Notes: generated by a model from the letters alone, not told the origin. A DNA stretch of 64,000 bases from Cryptomeria japonica (GCF_030272615.1 NC_081407.1:435090730-435154729); one strand, 5' to 3'; shown: positions 23,165 to 34,634, counted from the first letter of the stretch. Program-made: numbers and translations.

Positions 23165-24672
23165 TATTATGATTGAATAATATCTCTGTATTTTTTTATT
23201 GATAACCTTGTTAACATTTTATTAAACCCCAAGAAAAAAAAAATCGAAATGTATCCACGTTGGAAGAAAGCAACAGTAAAAACGTTTGTTTTAAAAAAAA
23301 AGGAACAGCACGCAAAGGAAGCGGTGGGGGCGCGGCCTAAGGGCGGCGGCACCCGCAGCCTGTGGAACCCGCAGCTTGCGGGCGACGTCGTCCGCAGACT
23401 GCAGGGGGGCCGCAGCCTGCGGGCGGCGCCGTCCGCAGCCGGCGGTGCCCGCGCTGCCGGCGCTCCCCGCTCAGCCTCCTCCCCTTTCCCTTCGCCGTAG
23501 CGCGTTTTAAACGAACAAAAAACAAACGAATCCGCCCTTCCCCTTCCTCCCGCATGGAGTTATAAACCGCGCTCCGCCCGCTGTTAATGCTTGCACCACC
23601 CGCATTTCGACCCTTCTCCGCCCCCTCTTCCTTCCCACACCTGCGCGCTGTTTGCTCGGCCACCGACTCCCCTCCACGCACCCTGCACGCGATACCCACA
23701 CAGAACATAAAATAACATAACCCTCGCTCGCACCACTCTAGAAGGTATAAAAAAAAAAAAAATGTTTTCTCATGCAAGCCCTAACCCTATTTTCGGGTTA
23801 GGGCATACATGATTAATTTACTCTTAAAAAAAAAAGAGAAGAGTAGATAAGTGGGGAAAATAATCTTGGGAAACTTAATATAACAAATTTAAAAGGCTTT
23901 CCCTCCCCCTTCTTAGAATATAATTATAAACTAATGTATAAAGTTTATAAGTGAGTAATTATATGCAGTTATAGGTATATATAATAGATTAATTTTAGTA
24001 ATTAATTGGTTTTCAAAACTATTAGTCGATTGAATTTAATTAATAGATTAATTTCAGTATTTAAATGGGTTTGCAAAACTTATAGACGATGAATTTAGTT
24101 TACATTTTAAAGATAAATATTTGACCAATGTAGGAGGACTCAATAAAAGGATTTTAATTCCTAGGTGGATCAGATTTATAAAGAAAAAAAAAATATATAT
24201 ATATAAATAAATTAAAGGTGTGACAACACTAAGTTCCTTGTAGGGCCAAGAGGGCCAATTAAGTCCAAGGATATAAAGTATCTCATTCCATGAGGTTTTT
24301 ATTTTAGTAAAGTGTTTTAATGGCGAGGTTAACTAAACTTAAAATTCTAGTGGATAAGAAGATAAGATAAATTTTAAAACGCCTAAATTTTGAAATTAAT
24401 CGTTACACTTGAACTTTTAATTATTTATTAATGAAGCTTAGTGAATTTCCTTTTTGGAAGAAATTTTAGCGCATGGAATAACTTAGTTATCCTTATTACT
24501 AAATTGAACTTAGTTACCAGATTGACACAAATGTAATTAAGACCAAACCAAAGATGCATTATTTTATTTAAAATAATTGCACTTAGTTGATTAAATTAGT
24601 TAAGTAGGTCGTTAATTAGTTAAGTATTTAAAAAAAAAAAAATTCGTTCGTGCCCAAAAGTCGGGCATGACA
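20188..24672 (+). repeat. TE-C 3' LTR (4485 bp)
   Basis: It is almost identical to the 5' LTR. The main differences are expanded TA repeats (about 22938-23165) and roughly 45 extra bases in the GC-rich block (about 23350-23400, an added CCGCAG repeat unit). A few scattered substitutions include the G-box change at 23551-23556. Confidence 0.95.
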
Positions 24673-24677
24673 GGTAC
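24673..24677. repeat. TE-C target-site duplication, right copy
   Basis: GGTAC, matching 10836-10840. Confidence 0.95.
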
Positions 24678-26655
24678 TACTCATTACCCTCAGGGTCCAC
24701 CTTCATTTGTTTCAGGTTCAAATCCACAACCACCACCACATCATGGTATTCCCATTGGTGGTGAATCAAGTGCCACTACCATTGGCGAGGAATCTGGGGA
24801 TAGTATTCCTATTATTGTTCAGTCAAGTTCCATTGTGATTGGTGGGGTTGGCATGGGGTCTACTACTAATACTAGTTGTCTTGGTGTTGGACAAGGGCAG
24901 CAACAAAATATCTATCGCAAGAGGCCACTAGAGGTAGATACTCAATCTCATACTATTGAGAATCTTATATCAAGTGCCACTGATACTACAAATCAATCAT
25001 TTGCAACTTCAAATCACACGCCTCAAAAGACTATGAAAACTACACATGAAAGTGTCAGTGGGAGTGGGACAACATCAGGAACTGTTGTTGGTAATCCTGG
25101 TCAAGCATTAGTTAAAACCACAGGAATAAGTGGAACTGGAGTCTATGGAATTCCCATGTCACCTTTCAAACATTCAATTGCTTCAGCAAGCCCAGATTTT
25201 CAATTTCGTGATTACTATGAAAAATATGAACACATAACAAAAGCAAATAAAGAAAAAAAGAAAGCATTTCATAGGAATTCTGTGTCTGAAGTTGTAAACG
25301 AACAACCTGCAAGGAACAGGGTATTTCCAACATATGACCCACAGAAAGATATGATGGAGTTCATGGTTGTTATGCCCCCAGACACATCTAAAGATAAAAA
25401 TCCACCACACAGTCAGATAGATCCCTCTCAATTTCAAGTTAGCACCCTCCAAATGGATTTTTCCAAAGTACATAATGTGGACAAAATTAGTGTGTCAAAA
25501 AGGACTAACAAAGTGGTCTACACTTCACTGCTAAAGGTGGAGAGAGAAAAAGATAAACTGGAGAAACAAATAGAAAAGTTACAGGCAGACCTAGAAAATG
25601 AAAAATCAAGGAGGAAAGCAGTAGATAGCAAGTGCAATGATTTACAGAAAAGGATTAAAAATTTAGGCTCTGTAGTAGAAATTGCAGAGTAGGAGAAGAA
25701 GGATGCAGAATTGAAGGACCTGACTGAAAAACTGGCTAAAAGCAGTGAAAAAAGTGTTGAGGAAAAAGCCAGTTTTCAAAAATTATACAAAAGTTATGAG
25801 TCTGCTGCCACAGAAATGAGAAAGTTACAGGACCTATTGGATCATGGGAAGGAAAAAGAAAAAAATTTGCAAGAGGAAGTAGAGGAAGAAAGAAAAAAAT
25901 GTGCACAAATGAAAGAAGACCTGCACAATGCAAATGATAAAATAAAAACTTTGGAGGATAGATTGAAAGATAATATGAAAAATACAACGAAGTATATACA
26001 AGAAAACATTTGGCGGCGAATAATGCAGAGTAGTGAGAAGTTGTGTGAATGGTTTCAATTGACTGAAAGTATGAGACATTTTTTTATAAAAATCAAAGGG
26101 CACTATGAGAAGAGCACACATGTTTATTCAAAAGAGGAAATGGCAAAAAAGATTCTGAAAGTAGTCTACAGTTCCAGTGACAGCTACTTGGCATCCAAGG
26201 GAATTAAGAGCCGCATTGATGCCACAGTTAAGACATCATCTATCATTCAAAAATGCCAGAAGCTAAGGGAAACATTAGAAGTTATGGACAATTGTGGAAA
26301 AAAGATAGTGAAGCTGGAAGAAATGAAAAATAATTTGATTAAACTTGGTCTTCCTAAGCTTGTTGACAAATCAAATAAATTCATTGGAGAAGAAGCTTAC
26401 AAAAAAATCATGGAGATAAAAATGAAGTCTGATTTAGACTTGCTTCCAAAGGACACAACTCCCAAAAGCTTTCTGGAATTCATCCAACCATTTACAACTC
26501 TAAATACGGTATTGGATGAAACAGTGATGTTAAGTAAATCTTATAAATATGGAATGTTGATGAAGTTGGAGTTGACTTTCCATACTTTACAGAATATTGA
26601 CCTTCCATCAAACGAAGAGTGGAGCACCCTACAAAAACTGGCACAAAATTCTTAA
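24673..26655 (+). pseudogene. hAT cargo gene 3, C-terminal part with coiled coil
   Basis: The frame continues in register from the TE-C target site. It first encodes a low-complexity G/S/T/P/Q-rich region (24673-25150), then a conserved-looking basic segment with RVFPTYDPQKDMMEFMVV near 25320. A long coiled coil follows (about 25530-26000, K/E/L heptads) and then a helical C-terminal domain to the stop at 26653. A single TAG at 25690-25692 interrupts it, in a GAG TAG GAG context. Together with 8731-10840 the gene would be about 1360 codons. A coiled coil after a G-patch suggests an oligomeric nucleic-acid-binding protein; the actual role is unknown. The stops and frameshift say this copy is no longer intact. 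Confidence 0.6.
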
Positions 26656-26726
26656 GAATCATAGTATGTATTGCACAATTTTCTTCTTTTATTCTTAATT
26701 TCAAGGTTTTATGGTTTTTCTAGTTT

Positions 26727-26872
26727 GCTATTTTGCTAATCCAACCTATGAATCTATGATGCACTGGCTAATGCTATTTTGCTAATCCAGCCTATGAATC
26801 TATTTTATGAATAGGAAAAAAATAGCACTCGCTATTGCTATTTTGCTAATCCAGCCTATGAATCTATGATGC
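26727..26872 (+). repeat. Triplicated 40-bp sequence downstream of cargo gene 3
   Basis: GCTATTTTGCTAATCCARCC followed by TATGAATCTAT occurs at 26727, 26773 and 26837 with short variable spacers. It lies in the presumed 3' region of the cargo gene, in AT-rich non-coding DNA (26656-27800). Confidence 0.8.
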
Positions 26873-27168
26873 ACAGTGCAAAACTTCAACCAATAAATTT
26901 GTATTCTCAAATTCTCCCTTGCTTTAACATTTATGCATTTCTCTATTTCTGATTAGTAGGTTTTAGGCACTTCTATTATCTATGTTTAATTTGTCATGGC
27001 GTGAATTAATATTTAATTTTGAATCTGTTTTTTGAACAGGAGACATCAAACATGTAGCAGATGTTAAATTGCTAATACGACCTATGATGGCCATATAAAT
27101 ATGTGCTGAGTTTGTGATTTTGATGTTCAGTCTTCACATGTTGCAAACTTGCAATTCGACCTGAAGCT

Positions 27169-27345
27169 GTTGTTGCTCCCTTGTTTCTATAAAAGGGAAT
27201 TCAGGGTCATTTGCAATTTTGCAAAGGGTTCTACTTCTGAAACTTTGTATTCACTTTTGCATGGACATTAGAGAATCACACAGGAGTTGTTGTTGCTCTC
27301 TTGTTTTTATAAAAGGGAATTCAGGGTCATTTACAAAGGGTTCTA
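27169..27345 (+). repeat. Direct repeat with TATAAAAG core
   Basis: GTTGTTGCTCCCTTGTTTCT and the following ATAAAAGGGAATTCAGGGTC are repeated about 120 bp apart (from 27169 and from about 27289). No gene is attached. Confidence 0.75.
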
Positions 27346-27819
27346 AAACTTTGTAATCACTTTTACAATTGGTATGGAGAATCACACAGATTGGAATTTG
27401 GTGTATTACTATTGAATGAATTGTACCATAGATTCATATGGCTATATTTGGAAGAATTAATGAAAATCTAAGTTCTCGACATGTGTATTACTATTGAATG
27501 AATTGTATCATATGGTTCTGAAATGTATCACACAGATTTGAGACTCAAACATGTATAAATAAACAATAAACATCTCTATATCAATAAACACATTATGGTT
27601 TTTTTTTTATTATGTTATTTTAAATTTGGAAATAGAAAGTTGAAAAATATAATTACAAATCAATATTAAATTCTGATTGCAAAAAGTAATATGCTTTTGT
27701 AATATGAATGATGAGATACAACAATAAGATTAATTAATACCAATCTCTTACAGTTGCCATTAATCCTCATCAAATTTAGTGCTTTCTTGATTCGCGTCTG
27801 TGGTTTCTTCACTCTGAGT

Positions 27820-30482
27820 CTAAGTCTGCATATCTTCGCCGAACTGCATCTCAATGCTACTAGTTGCTCCAGTAGTCCCATTGGAACTTTGGTTTGAAGT
27901 GTTGCTCAAACCTCTTCTTTCACATTTGGACCTCCAGATTTGCAGTGCCCTATCGTAAGGAAAAGTGTGGACATCGTACCTAGATATATTGAGCCTCAAG
28001 CAATTTTCCAAATTTTTGTCTAGTTTGTTTCTTAGCTTTGATTTTAGGAAACCTAAAGCACTGAAAACTCTCTCATCTTCCACCGAACCCAATATCATGG
28101 TAAGACATAAATCAGCAAGCTTCACATATTCTGGCATTGAATCACGCAAGGATTTGTTCTTAGCTATATATTTCCAAACCCTTGTTACTGATTCCTCTTC
28201 GTGGGGGTTATCCATTTTGGAATATTGTTCTTTCATAGTGTATGCAAAACAAGCTGATTGCTCTCGAAGATGAGTTTTGTCTAATATTCATTTATAGTTA
28301 CTCCATTAAATTCTTTGGATATGCAAAATTGTTTTACCAAAGTCAGTAGCTTACTTCGAAAATCAGATGCACTGTTGAGGCTCCAATAATGAGGAAACAC
28401 AATAGACATGGCTTCGAGTAGGTTGTCAAGAGGGAATTTGCTTCTAATTTGTGAGAAAAGATCATATGCAATTTTCTTCATAGAAGTAGTTACAGTCTCA
28501 ACAATCTTGTCAAAATCTTCCTTTGTAACTCTTGCTAGTTTCTTCCAGGGGGGGGTTTCCTGGTTCCTCGGGGTCAACTGTGGCATAGAAGTGCATTGGT
28601 ATCTCAACTCCCCATACATTGGCACATACCTCCCCGTTTGCACTGATTTGTAAAAATTTATCAGGATTGTTCAAATTTGTGAGTGTCCGCCACTTAACAA
28701 ATTTTTCATCAGATAGTGTTGGTTGATTTCGATAGAGATTGTCAAGGGTCAGGCATGTCATCTTACATAGCGTAGCATATTCTGCAATATAAAGAGCTCT
28801 TTTTTGGGCAGCCTTCATAATATTCCTCATTTCCTCTAGCATGCAAGGCAGAAGAGCTGCTAAAGTTAAGAGTGTCTTTAAATTACTTAACCGGCCAAGA
28901 AGTTCAGGAAATTTTGGCTGATTTGATTCGTCGCGAGTTGTGTGAAATAGTCCAATCAAGGATGGATATTCTGAAAACACTCAATGTGTTGGACCATCCA
29001 AAGAGATCCATCTGGTATCATTATCCTTGAGAAGCTTGTTCCCATCAGTTAATCCATCAACAAAGTTTTGAAATTCCATAAATTGCTTGGGACTTCGACA
29101 TAAGTGTGAGTAGAGCTCTCTGATTAAAATTTCAATTTTTTTAACCAAAGCAAACTTGCTCACAATTCCAAAAGCTAGATTCATTCTGTGAGCCATGTAG
29201 TGAATTGCAGTAATGTACGGTGCAAATGAAGTTTCAATCTTTGTACAAAGTCCATTTTTGTGACCTTGCATTACTAAAGCTCCATTTGCTCCAACACAAA
29301 CCAATTTTTTGGCTACCATCATGTCATCCATACCTCCATATTCAATTAAACTTCTCTTTACTAGTTGAAATAAATTTTCCGCTGTCGCACTCTCCTTCAT
29401 TTTAGCAACAGATGGTAGATGAGGTTAGCGGGTATGATTCTCTATAGTATAAACATGCATGCATACCCATGAAGTATTATCTACTGCGGTAACTTCATCT
29501 AAAGAAAATGCAATGAAGTTTGACTCTCTTATTTTTTCTTGTACATCTTCTTTTTCAACCTCAGCAAGACAACTTGCCCATTCCCATCCACTAATTACTG
29601 ACCAGTGTCTATTAGGATAGTTAGGAACTTTCAAAACGTGTAATAAACCACTAATTGATGGGAAATCTATCATAGCACGCCCTCTGCTCAAAATATGAAA
29701 AACAATGCTTAACTGAACAACTTTTCCCAGTTGTTCTATTTGCATTGCTTTTCCAAAAACAGCTTCAATAGAACCTTTAACTTCAGCAAGCTTCATCTTT
29801 AATTTCTCATGAAAATAATACTCTTCAGCATTCCTCACATGCTTACATTCATCCTTTGTTTTCCATCTTATCACTGATTTTTCAACCCCGTCTATCATTT
29901 GTTTTGCATAAACTTTACCCATATGCTTTTCTATGGTGTCAAATTTTAGCTGCAACCTAATTTCCTTGTTATGTTTCCAAGTGCAAATCTTACACCTACA
30001 TTCTATTGGAGGCTCACCTTCAATTGGATTCTTGACTGGTTCAATGAATGGATACTTTGATGCCCAATTAATTTGAAAATTCCTCACTGACATATCCCAC
30101 TCCCGATCCTTTTTTGATTGTGGTTCACCCTTTTTTGATATGGCTTTTCTTTTCCCCTTCCGTGCATTATCATCAATGGCATTATCACTCAAGTCGATTA
30201 TATCATTCCGGCTAACTTGGGTATCTACCAGATAATCTTCTTCAAGATCATCCTGATCTGAGATATCAGGTTCGCCACCATCTTCAACATGCGGTGTAGG
30301 TGGCGAATTTTGTACTTGTACTTGTGATGATGTACCTTCCTGATTTTCACATCCAATGCCAAAGTACATAGACAACGTTCTACTTTTTGTTGGCCTCTCC
30401 TAGCCTTCCCCACATTCAGGTTTCCTACCCCTCTTCTTGTTCGATATCTCCAATGAAATAAAGGCTGCCAAAAAAATATCAA
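27820..30482 (-). pseudogene. hAT transposase (broken) with AT-hook and zinc-finger N-terminus
   Basis: Read from 30.48 kb downwards. An RGRKP AT-hook core lies at 30418-30432 (a TAG separates it from the first usable ATG at 30369). An acidic linker and basic KGKRK stretch follow, then a CxxC...H zinc-finger-like segment near 29970-30000 that fits a BED-type DNA-binding finger. The catalytic region follows (29400-28981, with a conserved GANGALVMQGHKNG-type block and NDTRW). The typical hAT C-terminal dimerisation motif (EDERVFSALGFLKSKLRNKL) lies near 28100. Stops at 29425-29427 (TAA) and about 28978 (TGA), a frameshift at the G-run near 28548-28555 and another near 28290 inactivate it. The gene is about 890 codons, within the hAT range. 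It would cut and paste the element by binding the terminal and subterminal repeats. Confidence 0.85.
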
Positions 30483-30702
30483 TTTGCTGAAGAAGCAAAT
30501 GTATAATATACCACTTCAAAAATATGATCGCTCACCTTTAGGCTTTAGGTCACTAGCAGTCGCCAATACAGTCAACAACTCAATAACAATGATTTTCCTT
30601 GGTCTGAAACTTTGCTATTGATCAGAATTCAGAGCCTAGATCCCACCGGATTGTGTTGAGATAGATTTGATCTTTGCATGTATTTATACAAATCCTTATA
30701 TG

Positions 30703-31214
30703 GCGAATTCTACGGGAATTTTATATGGTATACGAATATTTGGTGAATCCCGCGTAACTATGACATGACATGTAATTTTTGAGGCGATTATAGGTCATCC
30801 AAATACGACTTATGTAATTTTCGAGGTGATTATAGGTCATCCAAATAATAGCCAAATATAATATAGTTGGCAAAAGTTGGGGTGAATGGAGACACACGTC
30901 GGCAAGATGTCAGGCAAATTGGGTCCCCCTGGCTAACAAATCTTCATATGCCTATAGGCGAATTAAGGTCATCTATTAAGGCAACGTCGGAGAGTGTAGG
31001 CGAAACAATTAAATTTACCGTGTGTCCACCATATATTGTATTGGTGAAATCATCGCATAGAAACATTTATTTGCATAAAACATATGGTGATCGGGCCGTG
31101 ACTTTGACGGAAATTGATAATGTTCTAGCGACATGGCCACCCCCGGACAGTACAAAATATTTGCTATTTCTGACATGGCCGATGTGAAAAATTTGCCATT
31201 AGCGAATATTCGCC
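30703..31214 (+). repeat. Right subterminal GGCGAWT motif cluster of the hAT element
   Basis: GGCGAAT, GGCGATT or GGCGAAA occurs at about 30704, 30783, 30957 and 30999 on the plus strand, with GGCGAAT on the minus strand at 31208-31214 next to the terminus. The repeat at 30783 and its variant near 30827 share GGYGATTATAGGTCATCCAA. It mirrors the motif cluster at the left end. Confidence 0.6.
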
Positions 31215-31230
31215 ACTAAAGTAAACTCTG

Positions 31231-31238
31231 CTTCTTGT
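31231..31238. repeat. hAT target-site duplication, right copy
   Basis: CTTCTTGT, matching 3251-3258. Confidence 0.92.
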
Positions 31239-33146
31239 TTCTCTTTTTCAGCAAAGAATATATCCCACTTGTCTGCAGTTTCTTCTGATATCTCATTAAC
31301 TCTTCCTGCCATTAGTGCTACATGTCGGTGACCGGTTGAAAATACTATCCGGTTAGCCTCACTTATTAACTCATCAATCTCTTGAGTTGAGTTCACTGGG
31401 TGAACTGCAAGTAGTTTTTCTATTTTGATCTTTTTATCTAATTCCACAATTGCTACCCTTCTTGCTTTTAACCTTCTATACAGGTCATTGGGTATATCAT
31501 CTGCAACTTCCATCGAGAATTTCTTATAAATATCAAGATGTATAATTAACACTATTTTCTATACTTTCTTTTTCATCATTTGATAGTGTGTTACACAACT
31601 TGCTAATATTTGTCAATTTGCCATGTTCAGTTATCTCATCCAAAAGTTTGTTCAAAGGAGGGACAACTTGTTTTTCCTTTCTTTTCTTTGGTGTTAACTT
31701 CTTTGTTGGAGGCCTAATTGCCTATTGTTTCTGTCTTGTTCTCTTTGGTGTAGGAGCAGGTTCTGGTGAGGGTTTCCTTTTCTTGACTACCCTTTTAAAC
31801 TCTGTTGGTATTTCATTGTCAGAGGAGGTAGCAACCGGTGAAAGATGTGTTTTCAGTTGTAGTCCTTCTAAGTCACTCTCCTTGATACAAGTTTTATTCA
31901 ATACATCCTCTTTGATTGCTTTAGCCTGCCTTGTTCCTCTTCTAACTATCTATTCAGTTTTCTTTATTCTTTTCTGAGATTGAATTTTGCTTTCTATTGT
32001 TTCAGCACTACCAAATATTTCTTCAGTAGGTTCTTTAGGTTCTTCTAGGAGGGCTTTTGCATAAGTTTCAATTATGTTCTCATCAGCCTCATATCCCATT
32101 TCAGTAACCCAAATAGTCCTTGGGACCACTGCCTCCATCCAGATCTCATCTTTCTTTATTACAAAGCATATCTCCTTTTGATATTTGTCAACAATAGCTT
32201 GAGATAGGCTTATCCTAGTTTTCATTCTAGCCTTTAATGCCTGAAAGTATTTATTTATGTTCTTTTCTCTGTTATCTCCCATGTTGTTTAGAATGTCCAG
32301 TAGTTGTTTTCCTGCTGGGATGTCAAAGCCAAAATCCTTTCTACCAATACCGAGAACTTGCTTGGTTATATACAACATTAAACATACAAGTAGGTTGCCA
32401 AATCTGAAAGTCCCTTTCTTGTCTCCTTTGATTTTCTTCAGATTATCTATTAGTTCATCCTTCAACCATTCACATATGTCAATCATTGCATTGTTGTTTA
32501 CCAAGTCATAGGCACTTTTGATACATAAGCTGGAAACAGACTTTAATCTGTTGGCATGAGTAACCTTGTATCCAAGAATCATGCTTATGAACCTTACGTT
32601 GATATCCTTAACATCATTTACTCTCAGGGATCTCTTATCAAAGGTTGCACTAGTTAGGGTTATTATAGTGTCATTAGGAACCTTTTTAGTCTTGTCAGGC
32701 CTGCTACCGGTGGAAGGTAAGCCTATCACTACCCTAACTGCTTCTTTAGTTATCTTATGAATTGAATCCAACCAAAATAATTCCCCGTGAACTCTGCTTA
32801 ACACTATCCTTATAACATCCTTCAGAAAATCAGGGATACTAAGAATTTCCACAAAACCTAGGGTTTCAACTATCTTGTGTTCCGGTTTAACATTTCCATT
32901 TTAATCACATATAATAGTCCTATACATGCTCTTAATCTCATCATCTCCTAGTTCATCTATATGACAATGTATGTAGATTCTAGGATCCTTAGCATAAGCA
33001 ACCCCATTGGGTATTTTTGAGAATGCTCCTAGGGTATCATCTTTCTTCACAATTTCGAGAATAATTTTAAATATGGGCCTAGGGTGCTTAACAACTTCAA
33101 CTACAGTAGGGTTTGTCATGAATTCAGGTGCAGAGGAGGAAGCCAT
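31239..33146 (-). pseudogene. TE-A ORF2, N-terminal and central part
   Basis: An ATG at 33146 opens ORF2, which is read leftwards to the hAT insertion. It has a TAA near 32898, TAG near 31947 and 31728, and a frame change near 31530. The first 320 codons form a globular, unrecognised domain. It contains CHIDELGDDEIK, a helix ending WLDSIHKITKEAV, and a Lys-rich segment followed by TFRFGNLLVCLML. A basic PKRTRQK stretch near 31750 could be a nuclear localisation signal. The same blocks occur in TE-E ORF2 (CHVEELGHVEIK, WLEE, ITKEIIH), so the two elements share an ORF2 family. No DSG, YxDD or DDE motif is present; this ORF occupies the place of pol. The function is unknown. Confidence 0.65.
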
Positions 33147-33450
33147 TGTTATAAATACCTTAATCTTCCTTTAGGTATGAGTGCTTGAATGATTTGCTTC
33201 ACTTCTCAATATGGATGCCTTTGCTCGGGATTTTTGCACTCTAAGGAAGTTTGAATGCTTGATGAATGAAAAGAGAACCAAAACACTTTCTTTATAATGT
33301 CATTTCCTTCAAATACCACATTTAATGCCTGTCGGTTAAGTGAAAACTTAACTCATTTGCCGGTAAAGAAGTATTTCAACTTCTCACCATCAACCGAGGG
33401 TAAATTAGCATGTTTTTCAATTTGTTGTCATACCCCCAAGGGATTATTTC

Positions 33451-34620
33451 TCAGTTAGATGAAGAACCTCCTACCGGTGGAGTGATACTCTGTTCTATTG
33501 GTGAAGGAATAGCTTCATTAACATTCATATCTGACTTTCTAATCCATTGTTTTGAAAATTCTTGCTTTACCTCTTCAACCTTTTCTTTACCTTTCAAGCT
33601 GGGTCCTTTGTTATTTGCCGATGATGTCTTACTTCTACAAAATTTTGCAATATGTCCAATTTTGTTACAAGCATAACAAGTCACATTGTTTTTCTGAATA
33701 GCTTTTCCACATCCTATGATAGTATGTGTTCTGCATTGATTAGATAAGTGTCCAAATCTTCCACAAACATAACATCTTACATTCATTCTGCAATTTTCTG
33801 AATTATGTCCAAGTGTGTTGCATTTAGAACATTGACCGGTGGGTGCATTGGTGTTCTGATAGTTTCTAGATCTACACTGATTTCCTCTATGACCATACTT
33901 GTTACAGTTAAAGCATTTTCCATTAAATTTATAGACATTAGGTTGTCTTACTGGTTTATTGTGATCATGATTGTTTGCAGTGCCGGAGCTTTCACCAACT
34001 TCAAAGCAAAGTCCATTAGTGTCTCAATTTGGTTTTTGATTTTTCAACATGTCATCAAGTTATTCTGAACTTTTCTTGAATTTCTCCTTGTGTTGATTTG
34101 CAGTAGCCAACTCATTTTCCAAGAAATCTTTCTGTCTCATGAGTTCAGTTTTATCATGTTCCAAGTGAATTATATTTGTCTTCAACATATCATTTTCATG
34201 ACTGGGTCTTAGATTTTCATTTCCAGCATCATTGATTCTCCTAGCTAGGTCATCTTCATTCTTCTTTCGGTCTTCAATGTCTTTACAAAACCTCATAGTC
34301 ATATCTTGCATTTCATTCTTCAAGGCCATGTTATACTGCTTTAACTTGCTTACAAGATCATTCAGAGTTTCTTTCTCATCATCATCACTCTGTATCTTCT
34401 CATGAAGTTCTCTTCTTTTGTTCCTAGCAATAGTGATATTTTCTTGAAGTACTTGAATGATTTCCTATGCAGCCTTCAGATCAGCTTCAAGTTTTATAAT
34501 CTTCAATTGTTCTGCATCATAATCTGCAAGAGATGTTTACAATTGCTTTCTTAGATTATCCATCCATACCGGTGTCAGAATCTTCCTCAAGCTATTAGGC
34601 TTTTGAAAATAGAGGACCAG
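33451..34620 (-). pseudogene. TE-A ORF1: coiled coil plus four CCHC zinc knuckles
   Basis: This is one minus-strand frame with stops near 34058 (TAA) and 34024 (TGA). Directly after the primer site it encodes a long Glu/Lys/Leu/Asn-rich coiled coil (about 34530-34065) and a basic linker. Four zinc knuckles of the form CX2CX4HX4C follow: 33915-33874, 33831-33790, 33774-33733 and 33678-33637. A Lys/Ser/Pro-rich tail ends at 33451. CCHC knuckles are the RNA-binding signature of gag nucleocapsids; one or two is usual, so four is notable. The upstream gag capsid region typical of Copia appears to be missing. It probably packages the element's RNA or helps it use another element's particles. Confidence 0.75.
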
Positions 34621-34633
34621 GCTTTGATACCAA
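34621..34633 (-). other. TE-A primer-binding site
   Basis: The minus strand reads TTGGTATCAAAGC, matching the 3' end of initiator Met-tRNA with one difference from the usual TGGTATCAGAGC. It lies one base from the LTR end. Confidence 0.85.
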
Positions 34634-34634
34634 T

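Larger units (their letters stand above)
10841..24672 (+). mobile_element. TE-C: Ty3/Gypsy chromovirus with 4.4-kb LTRs
   Basis: This 13.8-kb element has LTRs at 10841-15244 and 20188-24672 with TG...CA ends and GGTAC duplications. It has an initiator-Met primer site, a polypurine tract and one long gag-pol frame. The order protease, RT, RNase H, integrase, with a chromodomain-like C-terminus, places it in Ty3/Gypsy. The very long LTRs and the C-terminus resemble the Tekay/Del lineage, which is my best guess. The LTRs are nearly identical outside AT microsatellites and one GC-rich indel, so the insertion looks recent, yet gag already carries three TAG stops. It is the youngest layer on the left side, inserted into the hAT cargo gene. 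Confidence 0.95.
3259..31230 (-). mobile_element. TE-B: large hAT DNA transposon carrying cargo genes
   Basis: The 27,972-bp element is bounded by perfect 8-bp duplications and short imperfect terminal inverted repeats. The left end is CAGGGATAACTTTA and the right end, on the minus strand, is CAGAGTTTACTTTA (11 of 14 matching). It interrupts TE-A ORF2, and removing the element plus one target copy leaves the ORF2 frame continuous. It encodes a broken hAT transposase on the minus strand plus three other gene-like regions. Subtracting the nested TE-C leaves about 14.1 kb, which is long for a plant hAT element. Both ends contain repeated GGCGAAT/GGCGATT motifs, the kind of subterminal repeats hAT transposases bind. 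The transposase is decayed, so this copy could move only if enzyme were supplied by another element. Confidence 0.9.

Noticed and set aside
30867-31187. 106-codon plus-strand ORF at the right end of the hAT element
   Set aside because: It lies in the subterminal motif region and has no recognisable domain or coding-like composition.
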